Source of the DNA: Aureimonas glaciei | GTDB taxonomy: Bacteria; Pseudomonadota; Alphaproteobacteria; Rhizobiales; Rhizobiaceae | Direction of reading: 5' to 3' | Length of the DNA: 64,000 nucleotides | NCBI RefSeq assembly: GCF_014643375.1 | Contig: NZ_BMJJ01000016.1 | Location: 33,362 to 97,361, forward strand | Shown here: positions 1 to 10,208 of the stretch, one piece after another | How positions within the stretch are numbered: position 1 is the stretch's first letter | Layout of the letters: the number at the start of each line of letters is the position of its first letter | Translations under genes and position numbers: made by a program | Notes under the pieces: generated by a model | What the model was told of the DNA's origin: nothing | The model's database searches: none | Seen by the model: the letters and a program-made list of their open reading frames with translations, nothing else

Positions 1-81
1 CCTATGGGTAGGAACGACACCGCCACCAGTGCGATCCGTTCCGATCATGCCAGGCACGGCGCGCGAACTGGAGAGATACGC

Positions 82-2070
<1,989 letters not shown>

Positions 2071-2233
2071 CCGCACTATAAAGGCGGCCGCCATCCGCAG
2101 TGTGACGGGCGGCGCTTCACCCCCCCCACGGTGCGGCGCCCCCCGTTCACGCCCGCGTGAAATACAGTTGCTCCCGCGTCAGCTTCTTCGCCAGAATGGT
2201 CCCGGCCGAATCGTCGGCCGGGGGAGGCGATGG

Positions 2234-2722
2234 ATGGGTGTGCGCGTTTGGGCGGCGCTGGCCGCGGTGCTGGCGCTTTGTGGCTGTACGACGACCGAGG
2301 AGGCGAACGTCGCCATGCGGGCCGACTGGATCGGGCGCAGCAGCGACGATTTCTTCTCGGCCTACGGCCCTCCCTACCAGCGCTACGACCGCCAGGACGG
2401 TGGCACGATCTATTCCTGGCGCGGCGGCGAGACGGAGCGCTTCGTGCCGGCCCAGTTCACGACGGTGGGCGAGGGGCGCGAGCGCAAGAGCACGATCGTC
2501 GTTACCGATGCCGACGGCAACAGCGTCGTCGAGACGCGCACCCGCTCCGAGGAGCCGCAGCGTATCATGACAGCGCCGCCGCGCAGCGAAAGCCTCTACT
2601 GCGAAGCGCAGATCACCGCGGACGCCGACGGGATCATCCGCTCGATCGGCGCGACCGGCGATACCGACGGCGAGGGATTGAGCTTCTCGCGCTGTGGCGA
2701 GCTATTCAAGCCCGACGCCTGA
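2234..2722 (+). CDS. Small outer-membrane-type lipoprotein, function unknown
   Basis: Predicted lipoprotein of 162 residues. The ATG at 2234 follows GGGGAGGCG, a good ribosome site, and opens a signal peptide (MGVRVWAALAAVLALCGC) whose lipobox LCGC would be lipidated on the second Cys. The mature part begins TTTEEANVAMRADWIGRSSD and contains FFSAYGPPYQRYDRQDGG and a late Cys pair (SLYCEAQI and FSRCGELF) that might form a disulfide. A longer frame from 2102 exists, but it would bury the signal peptide, so it was rejected. The fold is not recognised. It follows rpoD by 163 bp with no clear terminator between, so read-through is possible. Confidence 0.8.
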   Translation: MGVRVWAALAAVLALCGCTTTEEANVAMRADWIGRSSDDFFSAYGPPYQRYDRQDGGTIYSWRGGETERFVPAQFTTVGEGRERKSTIVVTDADGNSVVETRTRSEEPQRIMTAPPRSESLYCEAQITADADGIIRSIGATGDTDGEGLSFSRCGELFKPDA

Positions 2723-2822
2723 CGGTTCGCCGGCCAGGCGCCGCCCCCGCCCGTCCGGGCGTCCGGCATTTCCAGATGTTCAGACAAAATGGAAGCCGGG
2801 TCGGCCTCAGGCCGCGATGGGC

Positions 2823-4340
2823 TCACGCCGCGATGCGCCGGGCGCTCTGCCATTCGACCAGCTCGGCGCGGCGCATCGGGCTGGCGACACCGGCTCCCTG
2901 GAACAGGCCGCAGCCCGAGCTCCGGGCCATGACGTGCTGGTCCTCGCTCTCGATCCCGTCCGCTACGATGTCGAGATCCAGGGCCATTCCGACACTGGCG
3001 AGCGCCGCGACGAGGACGTCGTCGGCGTGGCTCTGGCCAAGCCTTGCGATATAGCTGCGGTCGAGCTTGACGATCTGCACCGCATGGCTGCGCAGATAAC
3101 CGAAGCCGCAGAAGCCCGTGCCGAAATTATCGAGGGCGATCTTCAGTCCGAGGTCGCGCAGGGCACCCAGCCGCCGCAACATGTCGGGCGTGGCGCTTAC
3201 CGCGACAGTTTCGGGCAGTTCCAGCACCAGCCGTTCCGCCGCGATCCCGGTCTCGGCGAGGGCTGCCGTGATCATCTCGACGACATCGTCGCGCTTCAGC
3301 TGGTTGAGCGAGAGATTGAGCCAGATGGGCAGGTTTTCGAAGTCGCGCGCGTCGGCCAGCGCCTGGCGAAACATCCATTTGCCCAGAAGATCGATGAGCA
3401 GCGACCGCTCGGCGACGGGGATGAACTCGGCCGGCGCGATGTCGCCCCGCACCGGGTGCCGCCAGCGCAGCAGCGCCTCGCAGCCCCTGAGGTCTCCGGT
3501 ACCGTCGACGATGGGCTGGTAGACGAGGTGCAGTTCGTCAAGCAGGATGGCGGCCCGCAGTTCGCGCTCGATAAACCGCTGCTGCTTCTGCCCGCGCAGG
3601 AAATTTTCGTCGAACAGGCAGGCCTGATTGCGCCCGGCGCGCTTGCTCTCGTAGAGGGCGAGGTCGGCATATTCCATCAGTTCGGTGAAGAACGGGCTGT
3701 GGGTCGGGGTGAGGGCGATGCCCACGGAGGCCGAGAGGCTCATCGGCCGGCCGTCGAAGAATTCGGTGCGGCGCAGGTTTTCCAGGCACCGACGGCTGGC
3801 CGTCTCGGCCTCCTCCGGCCCGCTGACCGCCGCGAATACGCCGAACTCGTCGCCGCCCAGCCGCCCGACGATGGCACCGGGAAAGCTGCGCCGGATGACC
3901 TTGACGAGGTGGCGCAGGGCGAAGTCGCCGGTGGTGTGGCCGAGGCTGTCGTTCAGCGCCTTCAGATAGTCCATGTCGAAGGCGAGGAAGGCGTGCGTCC
4001 GGTGCGGACCGATCCGCTGGATCTCCTCGCTGCAGACCGAGAGGAAGGCGCGACGGGTCAGCGCCCCGGTGATCTCGTCCTCGGTCATCTCCGCAGCGCG
4101 CTGGCTGCCGAGGCGCGCCACGTCGGACACCAGCCGAAGCACCTGCCGGTGCAGCCGCATCAGCACCAGCAGAGCGAGCCCGGCAGCGCCGAAGGCCAGA
4201 AAGGGACGAATGCCGGTGCCGGCGGAGCTCGCCATGTCGGCCGCGGCCAGGGCGATACTGGCCAGCAGACACAGCATCGCCAGGCGATAGCTGAGGCCGA
4301 TGACCTGCCGTGGAGTCCTGCCGAATGCGTTCACGCCCAT
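2823..4340 (-). CDS. Membrane GGDEF/EAL protein: probable diguanylate cyclase with degenerate EAL domain
   Basis: Bifunctional-type cyclic di-GMP protein of 505 residues. Two membrane helices (near residues 15-70) are followed by a GGDEF domain with intact RLGGDEF, so it should make c-di-GMP from GTP. The inhibitory RxxD site, normally just before GGDEF, is absent (the slot reads FPGAIVG). The EAL domain keeps EALLRW and the Asn of NLS, but the DDFGTG motif reads DNFGTG and AEGVE reads ADGIE. These change a metal ligand and a likely catalytic Glu, so phosphodiesterase activity is doubtful. The ATG at 4340 follows GAGGGGGCT; the frame extends upstream to 4484 without a better start. It stands alone, divergent from the next gene. 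Confidence 0.92.
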   Translation of the reverse strand: MGVNAFGRTPRQVIGLSYRLAMLCLLASIALAAADMASSAGTGIRPFLAFGAAGLALLVLMRLHRQVLRLVSDVARLGSQRAAEMTEDEITGALTRRAFLSVCSEEIQRIGPHRTHAFLAFDMDYLKALNDSLGHTTGDFALRHLVKVIRRSFPGAIVGRLGGDEFGVFAAVSGPEEAETASRRCLENLRRTEFFDGRPMSLSASVGIALTPTHSPFFTELMEYADLALYESKRAGRNQACLFDENFLRGQKQQRFIERELRAAILLDELHLVYQPIVDGTGDLRGCEALLRWRHPVRGDIAPAEFIPVAERSLLIDLLGKWMFRQALADARDFENLPIWLNLSLNQLKRDDVVEMITAALAETGIAAERLVLELPETVAVSATPDMLRRLGALRDLGLKIALDNFGTGFCGFGYLRSHAVQIVKLDRSYIARLGQSHADDVLVAALASVGMALDLDIVADGIESEDQHVMARSSGCGLFQGAGVASPMRRAELVEWQSARRIAA

Positions 4341-4638
4341 AGCCCCCTCGTGCGCCAACCCTGGCAGCTTCTGGCCTCCAGTTCCTAACAATCCCTTAAT
4401 TTTACCAGGGCAGGCGATGCTTTTCCCCCGGGAGCGCACGCGGTGCTTCTGGTGGCCGCACGGCGTCGCTCCAAGGGGGTCCATGGCAGCGATTCCGGCG
4501 GCCGGCGGCCATGTGAACGGGGAATGAACGGCGCCTTCCCCCGCCGTTCAGGGACGCGGGGGCAGAGTGAGCTCGTATCGCCGAACCAAGGTCGGCTCGG
4601 CCGCTTTTCGCAACCGGCAGAACAATGGAGAAAAACAG

Positions 4639-4965
4639 ATGCTGTTGAAACTTGCTCGCGTGGTGCTGGCCACCGCCTGTCTGGCCGGGCTCGGTCTGGG
4701 CATGGGCCAGGCCTCCGCCGCGCCTTCGGGATCGCCGGCCGTCGCCGCGTCGTCCGCGCCGACGGTGCTCCTGGCACAGCGCTACGAGCGCCGGGGCTGC
4801 GATGCGCGCCAGGCGCTGCGCAAGGCCTATCGTCTGGGCCTGAACCGTCCGGTAATCGTGCGCGACAACCGCCGCGCCGTCGTGGTCGACGGCCGCAAGC
4901 GCGGCCGTCTGGTGACCATCCGCTTCGCCCAGGAGCGCGGGTGCCCGGTCCTTCGGGTCCGCTGA
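4639..4965 (+). CDS. Small secreted basic protein, unknown function
   Basis: Secreted protein of 108 residues. The ATG at 4639 has GGAG nine bases upstream, and a signal peptide with hydrophobic core ARVVLATACLAGLGLGMG ends near QASAA. The mature protein has a low-complexity Ala/Ser/Pro stretch, then a compact basic domain with QRYERRGCDARQALRKAY, the block VVVDGRKRGRLVTIRFAQ and a second Cys in ERGCPVLRVR. The two Cys could form a disulfide in the periplasm. Short proteins with this signal peptide, YRxGCDxxxAL-type motif and basic tail are familiar in Hyphomicrobiales, but I know no assigned function. A frame extending to 4567 would place residues before the signal peptide, so it was rejected. 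Confidence 0.75.
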   Translation: MLLKLARVVLATACLAGLGLGMGQASAAPSGSPAVAASSAPTVLLAQRYERRGCDARQALRKAYRLGLNRPVIVRDNRRAVVVDGRKRGRLVTIRFAQERGCPVLRVR

Positions 4966-4973
4966 CGGCTGCA

Positions 4974-5005
4974 GCGGGCGGCGGGCTTTTTGCCCAGCCG
5001 CCCGC
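4974..5005 (+). terminator. GC-rich hairpin after small secreted gene
   Basis: Nine bases past the stop codon, GCGGGCGGC and GGGC pair with GCCC and GCCGCCCGC around a TTTTT loop. A single A bulges on the right arm. The stem is strong, but the downstream side is CT-rich, not a clean T run. It is probably a rho-independent terminator of atypical form. Confidence 0.5.
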
Positions 5006-5208
5006 TCTCTCTTCCCGGCCCGCAATAGGGCCTCCCCTCCGGCTGACCCTTCCGGCTCCGCGCGGATCACCACCCACGCGGACCGGTCGACGCGAACCGG
5101 GCGCATTTGCCTCCCTGCCGACGGCGCGCCGTCGCCGGCGCGCAAGGCAGCCCGGCCCGACGATGGCTCTCGACGCCTCTCGGGATCGGACCGCCGCAGA
5201 ATGAGCGC

Positions 5209-5940
5209 TCAGCCGCCGGTGAGATCGAAGACCATGGTCACCGTGGTCCGCAACGTGCTCTCGCCCGCTTCCACCGGAACGCTCTTGTCCATCGGCGCGG
5301 CGGCGAGCGCCATGCGCTCCATCGCCATGGGACGGGGCGGCGCGGCATCGTCGCCGGCCGCAATCGAGACGACCGGACCGAGTTCGACGCCGGACGCTTC
5401 CGCCAGCGTCTTCGCCGTCGCCATGGCGTCGGCCACGGCCTCGCGGCGGGCCTCGGTGCGGACGGGCGCCGGATCGGACAGGACGAAAGCAATATCGCCG
5501 CCCTGGTTGATACCGAGGCTGACCGCCTTGTCAAGCAAGGCCCCGACGGCCGCGATGTCGCGGATGCGAACCGACAGCGTGTTGCGCACCTCGTAACCGG
5601 TCAGGATGGGGGGAGCCTGGGTGCCGTCGGTCCGGTTTTCGTAGCGATACTGTGGCGCGATGGAAAAGCCCGAGGTGCGCAGGTCGCGGTCTTCGATCGA
5701 CAGCGCTTTCATCGCGGCGACGACATCGGCCATGGCGGCATTGGCCTCGTCGAGCGCGGCCCGCGCCGTCTCGCCGACGCGCAGCACGGTGAGATCGGTC
5801 ACCGCGATGTCGGGCTTGGCACTGGCTTCGCCGATGCCGGTGACGACGATCTGGCGCGGCGGCCGCGCCTCCTCGGCCGCCGCCGAGGCGAGGGAAAGGC
5901 ACAGCATCGAGGCGGAAAGAAAAGCGGCGCGGATCAGCAT
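5209..5940 (-). CDS. SIMPL domain (DUF541) periplasmic protein
   Basis: Exported SIMPL-domain protein of 243 residues. The family is periplasmic and of uncertain biochemical role; some members are linked to stress or outer-membrane homeostasis. The signal peptide is MLIRAAFLSASMLCLSLASA. The mature part starts with RQIVVTGIGEASAKPDIAVT, followed by repeated beta-alpha segments (YEVRNTLSVRIRDI and AVADAMATAKTLAEASG) typical of the fold. The ATG at 5940 has GGAG upstream; a frame from 6024 would add a cytoplasmic-looking leader and is less likely. The gene is monocistronic, convergent with nothing close, and ends the core segment before the tRNA. Confidence 0.88.
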   Translation of the reverse strand: MLIRAAFLSASMLCLSLASAAAEEARPPRQIVVTGIGEASAKPDIAVTDLTVLRVGETARAALDEANAAMADVVAAMKALSIEDRDLRTSGFSIAPQYRYENRTDGTQAPPILTGYEVRNTLSVRIRDIAAVGALLDKAVSLGINQGGDIAFVLSDPAPVRTEARREAVADAMATAKTLAEASGVELGPVVSIAAGDDAAPPRPMAMERMALAAAPMDKSVPVEAGESTLRTTVTMVFDLTGG

Positions 5941-6094
5941 GAAGATTCTCCAAAAAGGGCCGCCTGATCTCTCACGCGATTGTGGCCAAGAGGAGAATTG
6001 GCCGCCGCGGTTCCTTCTCCCCACCGCTTTCTCGCCCCCCGCCCCACCCGCCGCTTGAGACGCCCCGTGGTTTCCGCTACCTGTTTCGACCGGC

Positions 6095-6171
6095 GGGCCT
6101 GTAGCTCAATTGGTTAGAGCCGGCGGCTCATAACCGCTTGGTTGGGGGTTCGAGTCCCTCCGGGCCTACCA
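6095..6171 (+). tRNA. tRNA with CAT anticodon, probably tRNA-Ile2 (lysidine)
   Basis: A 77-nt cloverleaf with encoded CCA. Acceptor arms GGGCCTG and CGGGCCT pair; the anticodon stem GGCGG/CCGCT encloses loop CTCATAA; the T arm is GGGGG-TTCGAGT-CCCTC. The anticodon is CAT. The anticodon stem and the following TGGTT resemble E. coli tRNA-Ile2 (GGCGA-CTCATAA-TCGCT-TGG) more than elongator tRNA-Met, so TilS-modified tRNA-Ile2 is the better guess. A tyrosine recombinase begins 65 bp downstream, making the 3' end a probable attachment site. Confidence 0.9.
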
Positions 6172-6235
6172 AAAACGCCGTAAGTATCTGCAGTCGCTTA
6201 TAAATCGTCACCATTCGGGCTCGACAGAGACCTCA

Positions 6236-8065
6236 GTGCATAACAAAATGCATAACATGGATGACGATTCGATGCCCCTGCCCAACCATGTCACCTGCCG
6301 CGATGGCGTCTATCAGTACGTTCGGCGCGTGCCGGACGACGTCGCAGACTCCTTCGCGAAAAGCCGGATCCAGCTTTCGTTGAAGACGAGACTTCCTAGC
6401 GAGGCGCGCCTGCGTGCCACCAAGCTCGATGAAGATCTCGAACGGCAATTTGCTGACGCTCGTCGAGGGAAGGGCATATCCTTCGAGATCATACCCACGG
6501 CAGGATGGACCTGGAACGACTGGAGCAAGGTTGTCTCCTGGCTGAAGGCTCATTGGCTTCACGAAGACCGAGTCGCAAGGCTCGGCAACATCAAGGGTGC
6601 TCACTTTTCTCCCGACTACCGCGGAAGAGCAGCATGGCTGCCGGATAAGAGACTGCGAGAACAGCTCGACCTGCGGGAGCTACTTTCGAACACGGACGTC
6701 CCGGGATATGCGGCCGAACGAGGCGCGTTCCTCGCTCGCGGTCTCAGCAAGATCAGCGTCTTGCCTCCAAGCGCGGACCCTTATCGAACCGAGTTCATGG
6801 CGGCCTGCCTCGAAGCCGAAATCGAGTCTCTCGAGGTCGTCTTCAAACGAGAGGGTGGGGAACAGATCGACCATCCTCACCCCGACACGATCAAGGGTCC
6901 CTGGGCCACTTCCAGGGTCGTGCCGACATCAAGGTCACCATCGCCGTCGCCAGCCGCCACGGACGTCGCCGCAAAAGCGGTCGTTGCGGCGAAAGCGATC
7001 GAGGCCGACGGATGCACGCAGACGCTTGGCGACTGCATCGACGAATGGATCAAGGAGCGTATCCGGCTTCGAAAGAAGGTCGACAGCCATCTCGTTAACG
7101 ACATGCGCACCACGATCGTCTGGTTCACGAAATTCACGAAGGTTTCGGTCGTGACGGAAGTGCGTCGGCGGCACATCATCGCCTTCCGCGATCATCTTTT
7201 CGACAAAGGTTCTTACAAGGCTGCGACCATCAACAAGAAGGTCGGCTATCTCACCACCATGATGTCGCTGTCCGCCGGCAAAGGCTGGGTCGAGAGCGCC
7301 ATCGAGGGCGGCATCTACATCGAAATCCCCAGCGATGAGGACAAGCGGGACTCATACTCGCCGGACGAGCTTGCGACCCTTTTCGCAAGCCCGACCTTCA
7401 CTCTCGGCAAACGGTCGGCGGCCGTGAAGGCCGGCGGTGATCTGCAGTTCTGGCTGCCGCTCATCTCGTGCTGTCACGGGCTGATCTCGTCGGAAATCCT
7501 GCAACTCGGCCCGGACACGATCGTCAAGCATCCTGACTCCGATGTCTGGTGCTTTCGCGTGACGAACGCCGGCGGCCGGAGCATCAAGGCCTTCTCGCGA
7601 GAGCGCTACGTCCCGATCCGGGCGGAACTGATCGATATCGGCCTGCTGGCCGAAGCTGAGAAAGCCCGGCGAAAAGGGTGGTCGACGATCTGGGAAGCCA
7701 TGGAGCAGCCGGGTCGAACAGTCTCGAATGTCTCGACCTATTTTTCGGCCTACTGGAGTGCTTTTGCGCTAAAGCAACTCGGTGAGGCGCCGGTTAAAAA
7801 GTCACTTTACTCTTTCCGCCACTCTTTCAAAGACGAACTCGATCGGATGAAAGTTTCCCTTGAGATAAAGCAGGCACTTTTGGGGCATTCCGACATCGGG
7901 ACGACGGGACGATACGGAACTAAGAGTCGCCCTCGCCACGTAGACATCGCGAAGCTGAAGAACACGATCGACTCGTTGGAGTGGAATTTCTTGTCCGACG
8001 TAAAGCGACCTCAGATAGATGGCTGGGGAACCTGGATCCCCAGCCAGACGAAAGCTAAGTCTTAG
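6236..8065 (+). CDS. Tyrosine recombinase / integrase (DUF6538-type), divergent active site
   Basis: Site-specific recombinase of 609 residues, placed right after a tRNA as island integrases are. The N-terminal PLPNHVTCRDGVYQYVRRVP block is the DUF6538-like start of this family. A core-binding SAM-like segment follows (about residues 265-360), then the catalytic domain. The C-terminal motifs FRHSF, LLGHSDIGTT and GRYG give the second His/Arg region and a candidate nucleophile Tyr. However, the Arg-I slot (G-[LM]-R-x-x-E) reads GLISSE, and the first His of HxxRH is Tyr (YSFRH). The protein may therefore be inactive or mechanistically altered. The start is uncertain: GTG 6236, ATG 6248 or ATG 6257. 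It is convergent with the TRAP operon. Confidence 0.85.
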   Translation: MHNKMHNMDDDSMPLPNHVTCRDGVYQYVRRVPDDVADSFAKSRIQLSLKTRLPSEARLRATKLDEDLERQFADARRGKGISFEIIPTAGWTWNDWSKVVSWLKAHWLHEDRVARLGNIKGAHFSPDYRGRAAWLPDKRLREQLDLRELLSNTDVPGYAAERGAFLARGLSKISVLPPSADPYRTEFMAACLEAEIESLEVVFKREGGEQIDHPHPDTIKGPWATSRVVPTSRSPSPSPAATDVAAKAVVAAKAIEADGCTQTLGDCIDEWIKERIRLRKKVDSHLVNDMRTTIVWFTKFTKVSVVTEVRRRHIIAFRDHLFDKGSYKAATINKKVGYLTTMMSLSAGKGWVESAIEGGIYIEIPSDEDKRDSYSPDELATLFASPTFTLGKRSAAVKAGGDLQFWLPLISCCHGLISSEILQLGPDTIVKHPDSDVWCFRVTNAGGRSIKAFSRERYVPIRAELIDIGLLAEAEKARRKGWSTIWEAMEQPGRTVSNVSTYFSAYWSAFALKQLGEAPVKKSLYSFRHSFKDELDRMKVSLEIKQALLGHSDIGTTGRYGTKSRPRHVDIAKLKNTIDSLEWNFLSDVKRPQIDGWGTWIPSQTKAKS

Positions 8066-8255
8066 TAAACACTTTTGGTTTCAGCTTTTGCCGTCACATT
8101 GGGCATCAGTTTTGTGCCATGGTTGGGGCCAACGTCGACGATGGTGAGTTTGGGAAAAGACCGGACCACTCGATGGAAATGATTTCCGGGTGGGGCGATC
8201 TCACAGCATCGCCGCTGAAAAGGGGTCTGACTCATGGGACAAGAAAAGACGTTGC

Positions 8256-8277
8256 AGCCAGCGCTTTCACGCTGGCT
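8256..8277. terminator. Hairpin between convergent integrase and TRAP permease
   Basis: AGCCAGCG and CGCTGGCT form a perfect 8-bp stem with a CTTTCA loop, in the 231 bp between two convergent stop codons. No strong T tract follows on either strand, although a TTTTCTT lies further along on the minus strand. A shared bidirectional terminator is the simplest reading. The rest of this gap shows no gene. Confidence 0.4.
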
Positions 8278-8296
8278 CCAACGAAACCTCTGAGGG

Positions 8297-9583
8297 CTAG
8301 ACGGAAAGCACCCTCGGCAGCCAGAGCGCGATGTCCGGGAAGGCCACCAGAAGGGCGATGAAGACGAACATGATCGCCACGAACGGCAGCGCGCCGATGA
8401 TCACGTCACGCACATCGCCTTTGTCGCGCGTACCCTGGACAACGAAGAGATTCATGCCGACGGGTGGGGTCAACAGAGCCACCTCCATGAGCACCATCAT
8501 CAGGATGCCGAACCAGACCGTATCGATCCCAGCCATGCGCAGGGCCGGGACGATCAGGGGCACGGTGGCGATCAGCATCGACAGCGATTCCAGGAACATG
8601 CCCAGCACTAGATAGAAGACGATGGCGGTGATGATCAGGCCTGTGGGTGACAGCCCGGACGCGGTGAAGAGGTTCGTCACGACCTGCGACAGCCCGATGG
8701 CGCTGAGGACGAAGTTGAGCAGGAACGCGGCGATGACGATGAGCGTCAGCATGGCGGTGGTAATGACCGTCGCCTCGCCGGCGGCCACGATCATCCGCCA
8801 GGACAGGCTGCGCCGCCATGCCGACAGGAGGATGGCCATGACCACGCCGAGGGCGGCCGATTCCGTCGGTGTCGCGATCCCCGCATAGATCGCACCGATC
8901 ACGGCAACGACGATGATCAGCGGCGGGATGAGATCGGGCAGGACCGCGATACGCATGCGCCAGGTCGAGACGACAGGGGTCCCGCCCCAGGCCGGACGCC
9001 ACCAGCAGGCGATCACCACGGTGAGCATGAAGAGGGCCGCAAGCAGCAGCCCCGGAATGATGCCGGCGAGGTAGAGCTGCGGGATCGAGGTCTCAGTGAG
9101 GACGCCGTAGAGGATGAGCGGAATCGAGGGCGGGATCAGGATCCCGAGGGTACCTCCGGCGGCAATGGTGCCGAGGAACAGCCGCTCATTGTAGCCATAG
9201 CGGCCGATCAAGGGATTGGCGACCTTGCCGAGGGTCGCCGCGCAGGCGACGCTCGAACCGCTCATCGCGGCAAATACGGTCGAAAAGCCGAGATTGGCGT
9301 GCATCAGCCCGCCCGGCAGGCGCGACAGGTACAGCGAGATGGCGTGGTACATCTTCTCGCTGATGCCGCTGCGCAGGAGGATTTCGCCCAAGAGAATGTA
9401 AAGCGGGATCGCGAATAGGGTGAATTCGCTCGACGCGCTCCACGATAGTTCGCCAAACACCGACCACAGCGACATCGGGGAGAACACCGTGCCGAGAATG
9501 AGCGCCAGCAGCACCAGAGTCACCGCGACCGGAATGCCGATCGCCAGCAACGCCAGCAAGAGGCCGAGCGAGGTGCCGATCAT
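8297..9583 (-). CDS. TRAP transporter large permease (DctM family)
   Basis: Large membrane subunit of a tripartite ATP-independent periplasmic transporter; it uses an ion gradient to import an organic acid delivered by the binding protein. The 428 residues are almost wholly hydrophobic, with about a dozen helices. Family motifs include FAIPLYILLGEILLRSGIS, the segment HANLGFSTVFAAMSGSSVA and AGGTLGILIPPSIPLILYG. Length is normal for DctM. Its ATG overlaps the stop of the small permease (ATGA), implying translational coupling. It is the last gene of a six-gene minus-strand operon that starts at 14609. Confidence 0.95.
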   Translation of the reverse strand: MIGTSLGLLLALLAIGIPVAVTLVLLALILGTVFSPMSLWSVFGELSWSASSEFTLFAIPLYILLGEILLRSGISEKMYHAISLYLSRLPGGLMHANLGFSTVFAAMSGSSVACAATLGKVANPLIGRYGYNERLFLGTIAAGGTLGILIPPSIPLILYGVLTETSIPQLYLAGIIPGLLLAALFMLTVVIACWWRPAWGGTPVVSTWRMRIAVLPDLIPPLIIVVAVIGAIYAGIATPTESAALGVVMAILLSAWRRSLSWRMIVAAGEATVITTAMLTLIVIAAFLLNFVLSAIGLSQVVTNLFTASGLSPTGLIITAIVFYLVLGMFLESLSMLIATVPLIVPALRMAGIDTVWFGILMMVLMEVALLTPPVGMNLFVVQGTRDKGDVRDVIIGALPFVAIMFVFIALLVAFPDIALWLPRVLSV

Positions 9584-10197
9584 CGGGAAACCCCGCTGCC
9601 CAGCGGGCCAAGCGCGGCGGTCTGCTCCTCGACCTCTTCCTCAATCGAGCGCGGGCCAATGAGACCGTGCGCCGCGCTGTTGTCGCGGCGCAATACGGCC
9701 GCGCAGCCGGCCAACGCCACCGCCGCAGAAACAAGAGTCAGGAAGACCAGCCCGGCGAACCACAGGCCCTGGGGAATGACCATCGGCACCGCCAGCGGCG
9801 ACATGGAATGCGAGCCGAGCGAAGCGGTGCGGCTGAAGGTCGACCAGGCGACGTAGGTCAGGAGGGCGCTGGCGACAAAGAAGGCGAGGATGGCGATGAC
9901 GTCGGCCAGCCGGCCGAGGCGCCGCGGCAGCAACAATTGCAGCGTGTCGATGCGCACATGGGCGCGGGCGAGGAGGGCCGAGGAGGCCCCCCACGCTGTG
10001 ATGATCGCGAGCACATAGCCCGAGATTTCGCCGATGCCGCCGGACAGGAGCGTCGTGTTGAGCGTGCTCCTGACCAGAATGTCGACCGTGATTAGAACCG
10101 CCATGGCGAGCACGGCTAGCCCGCAGACGCGGGTCGCAAAGACCGCCACCGGCGCCAGCAGCGCCAGTGGCTTCAGGGAGGCGGTGTGCGTGCTCAT
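9580..10197 (-). CDS. TRAP transporter small permease (DctQ family)
   Basis: Small membrane subunit (205 residues) that pairs with the large permease in the TRAP system. Four hydrophobic helices are visible, including the segments VCGLAVLAMAVLITVDILVR, EISGYVLAIITAWGASSALL and LADVIAILAFFVASALLTYV. The family feature VRIDTLQLLLP lies in the cytoplasmic loop. I chose ATG 10197 (MSTHTASLKPL): the frame runs back to 10401 inside the binding-protein gene, but that part is an Arg-rich shadow. It begins 11 bp after the binding-protein stop and overlaps the large permease by four bases. Confidence 0.9.
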   Translation of the reverse strand: MSTHTASLKPLALLAPVAVFATRVCGLAVLAMAVLITVDILVRSTLNTTLLSGGIGEISGYVLAIITAWGASSALLARAHVRIDTLQLLLPRRLGRLADVIAILAFFVASALLTYVAWSTFSRTASLGSHSMSPLAVPMVIPQGLWFAGLVFLTLVSAAVALAGCAAVLRRDNSAAHGLIGPRSIEEEVEEQTAALGPLGSGVSR

Positions 10198-10208
10198 CCC
10201 GGCGCCGG

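Noticed and set aside
2694..4388. 564-codon plus-strand open frame
   Set aside because: It lies antisense to the GGDEF/EAL gene, shows no family motif and is a by-product of high GC codon use.
8119..8361. 80-codon frame between integrase and TRAP genes
   Set aside because: No ribosome site, runs into the antisense of the large permease and has no recognisable sequence.
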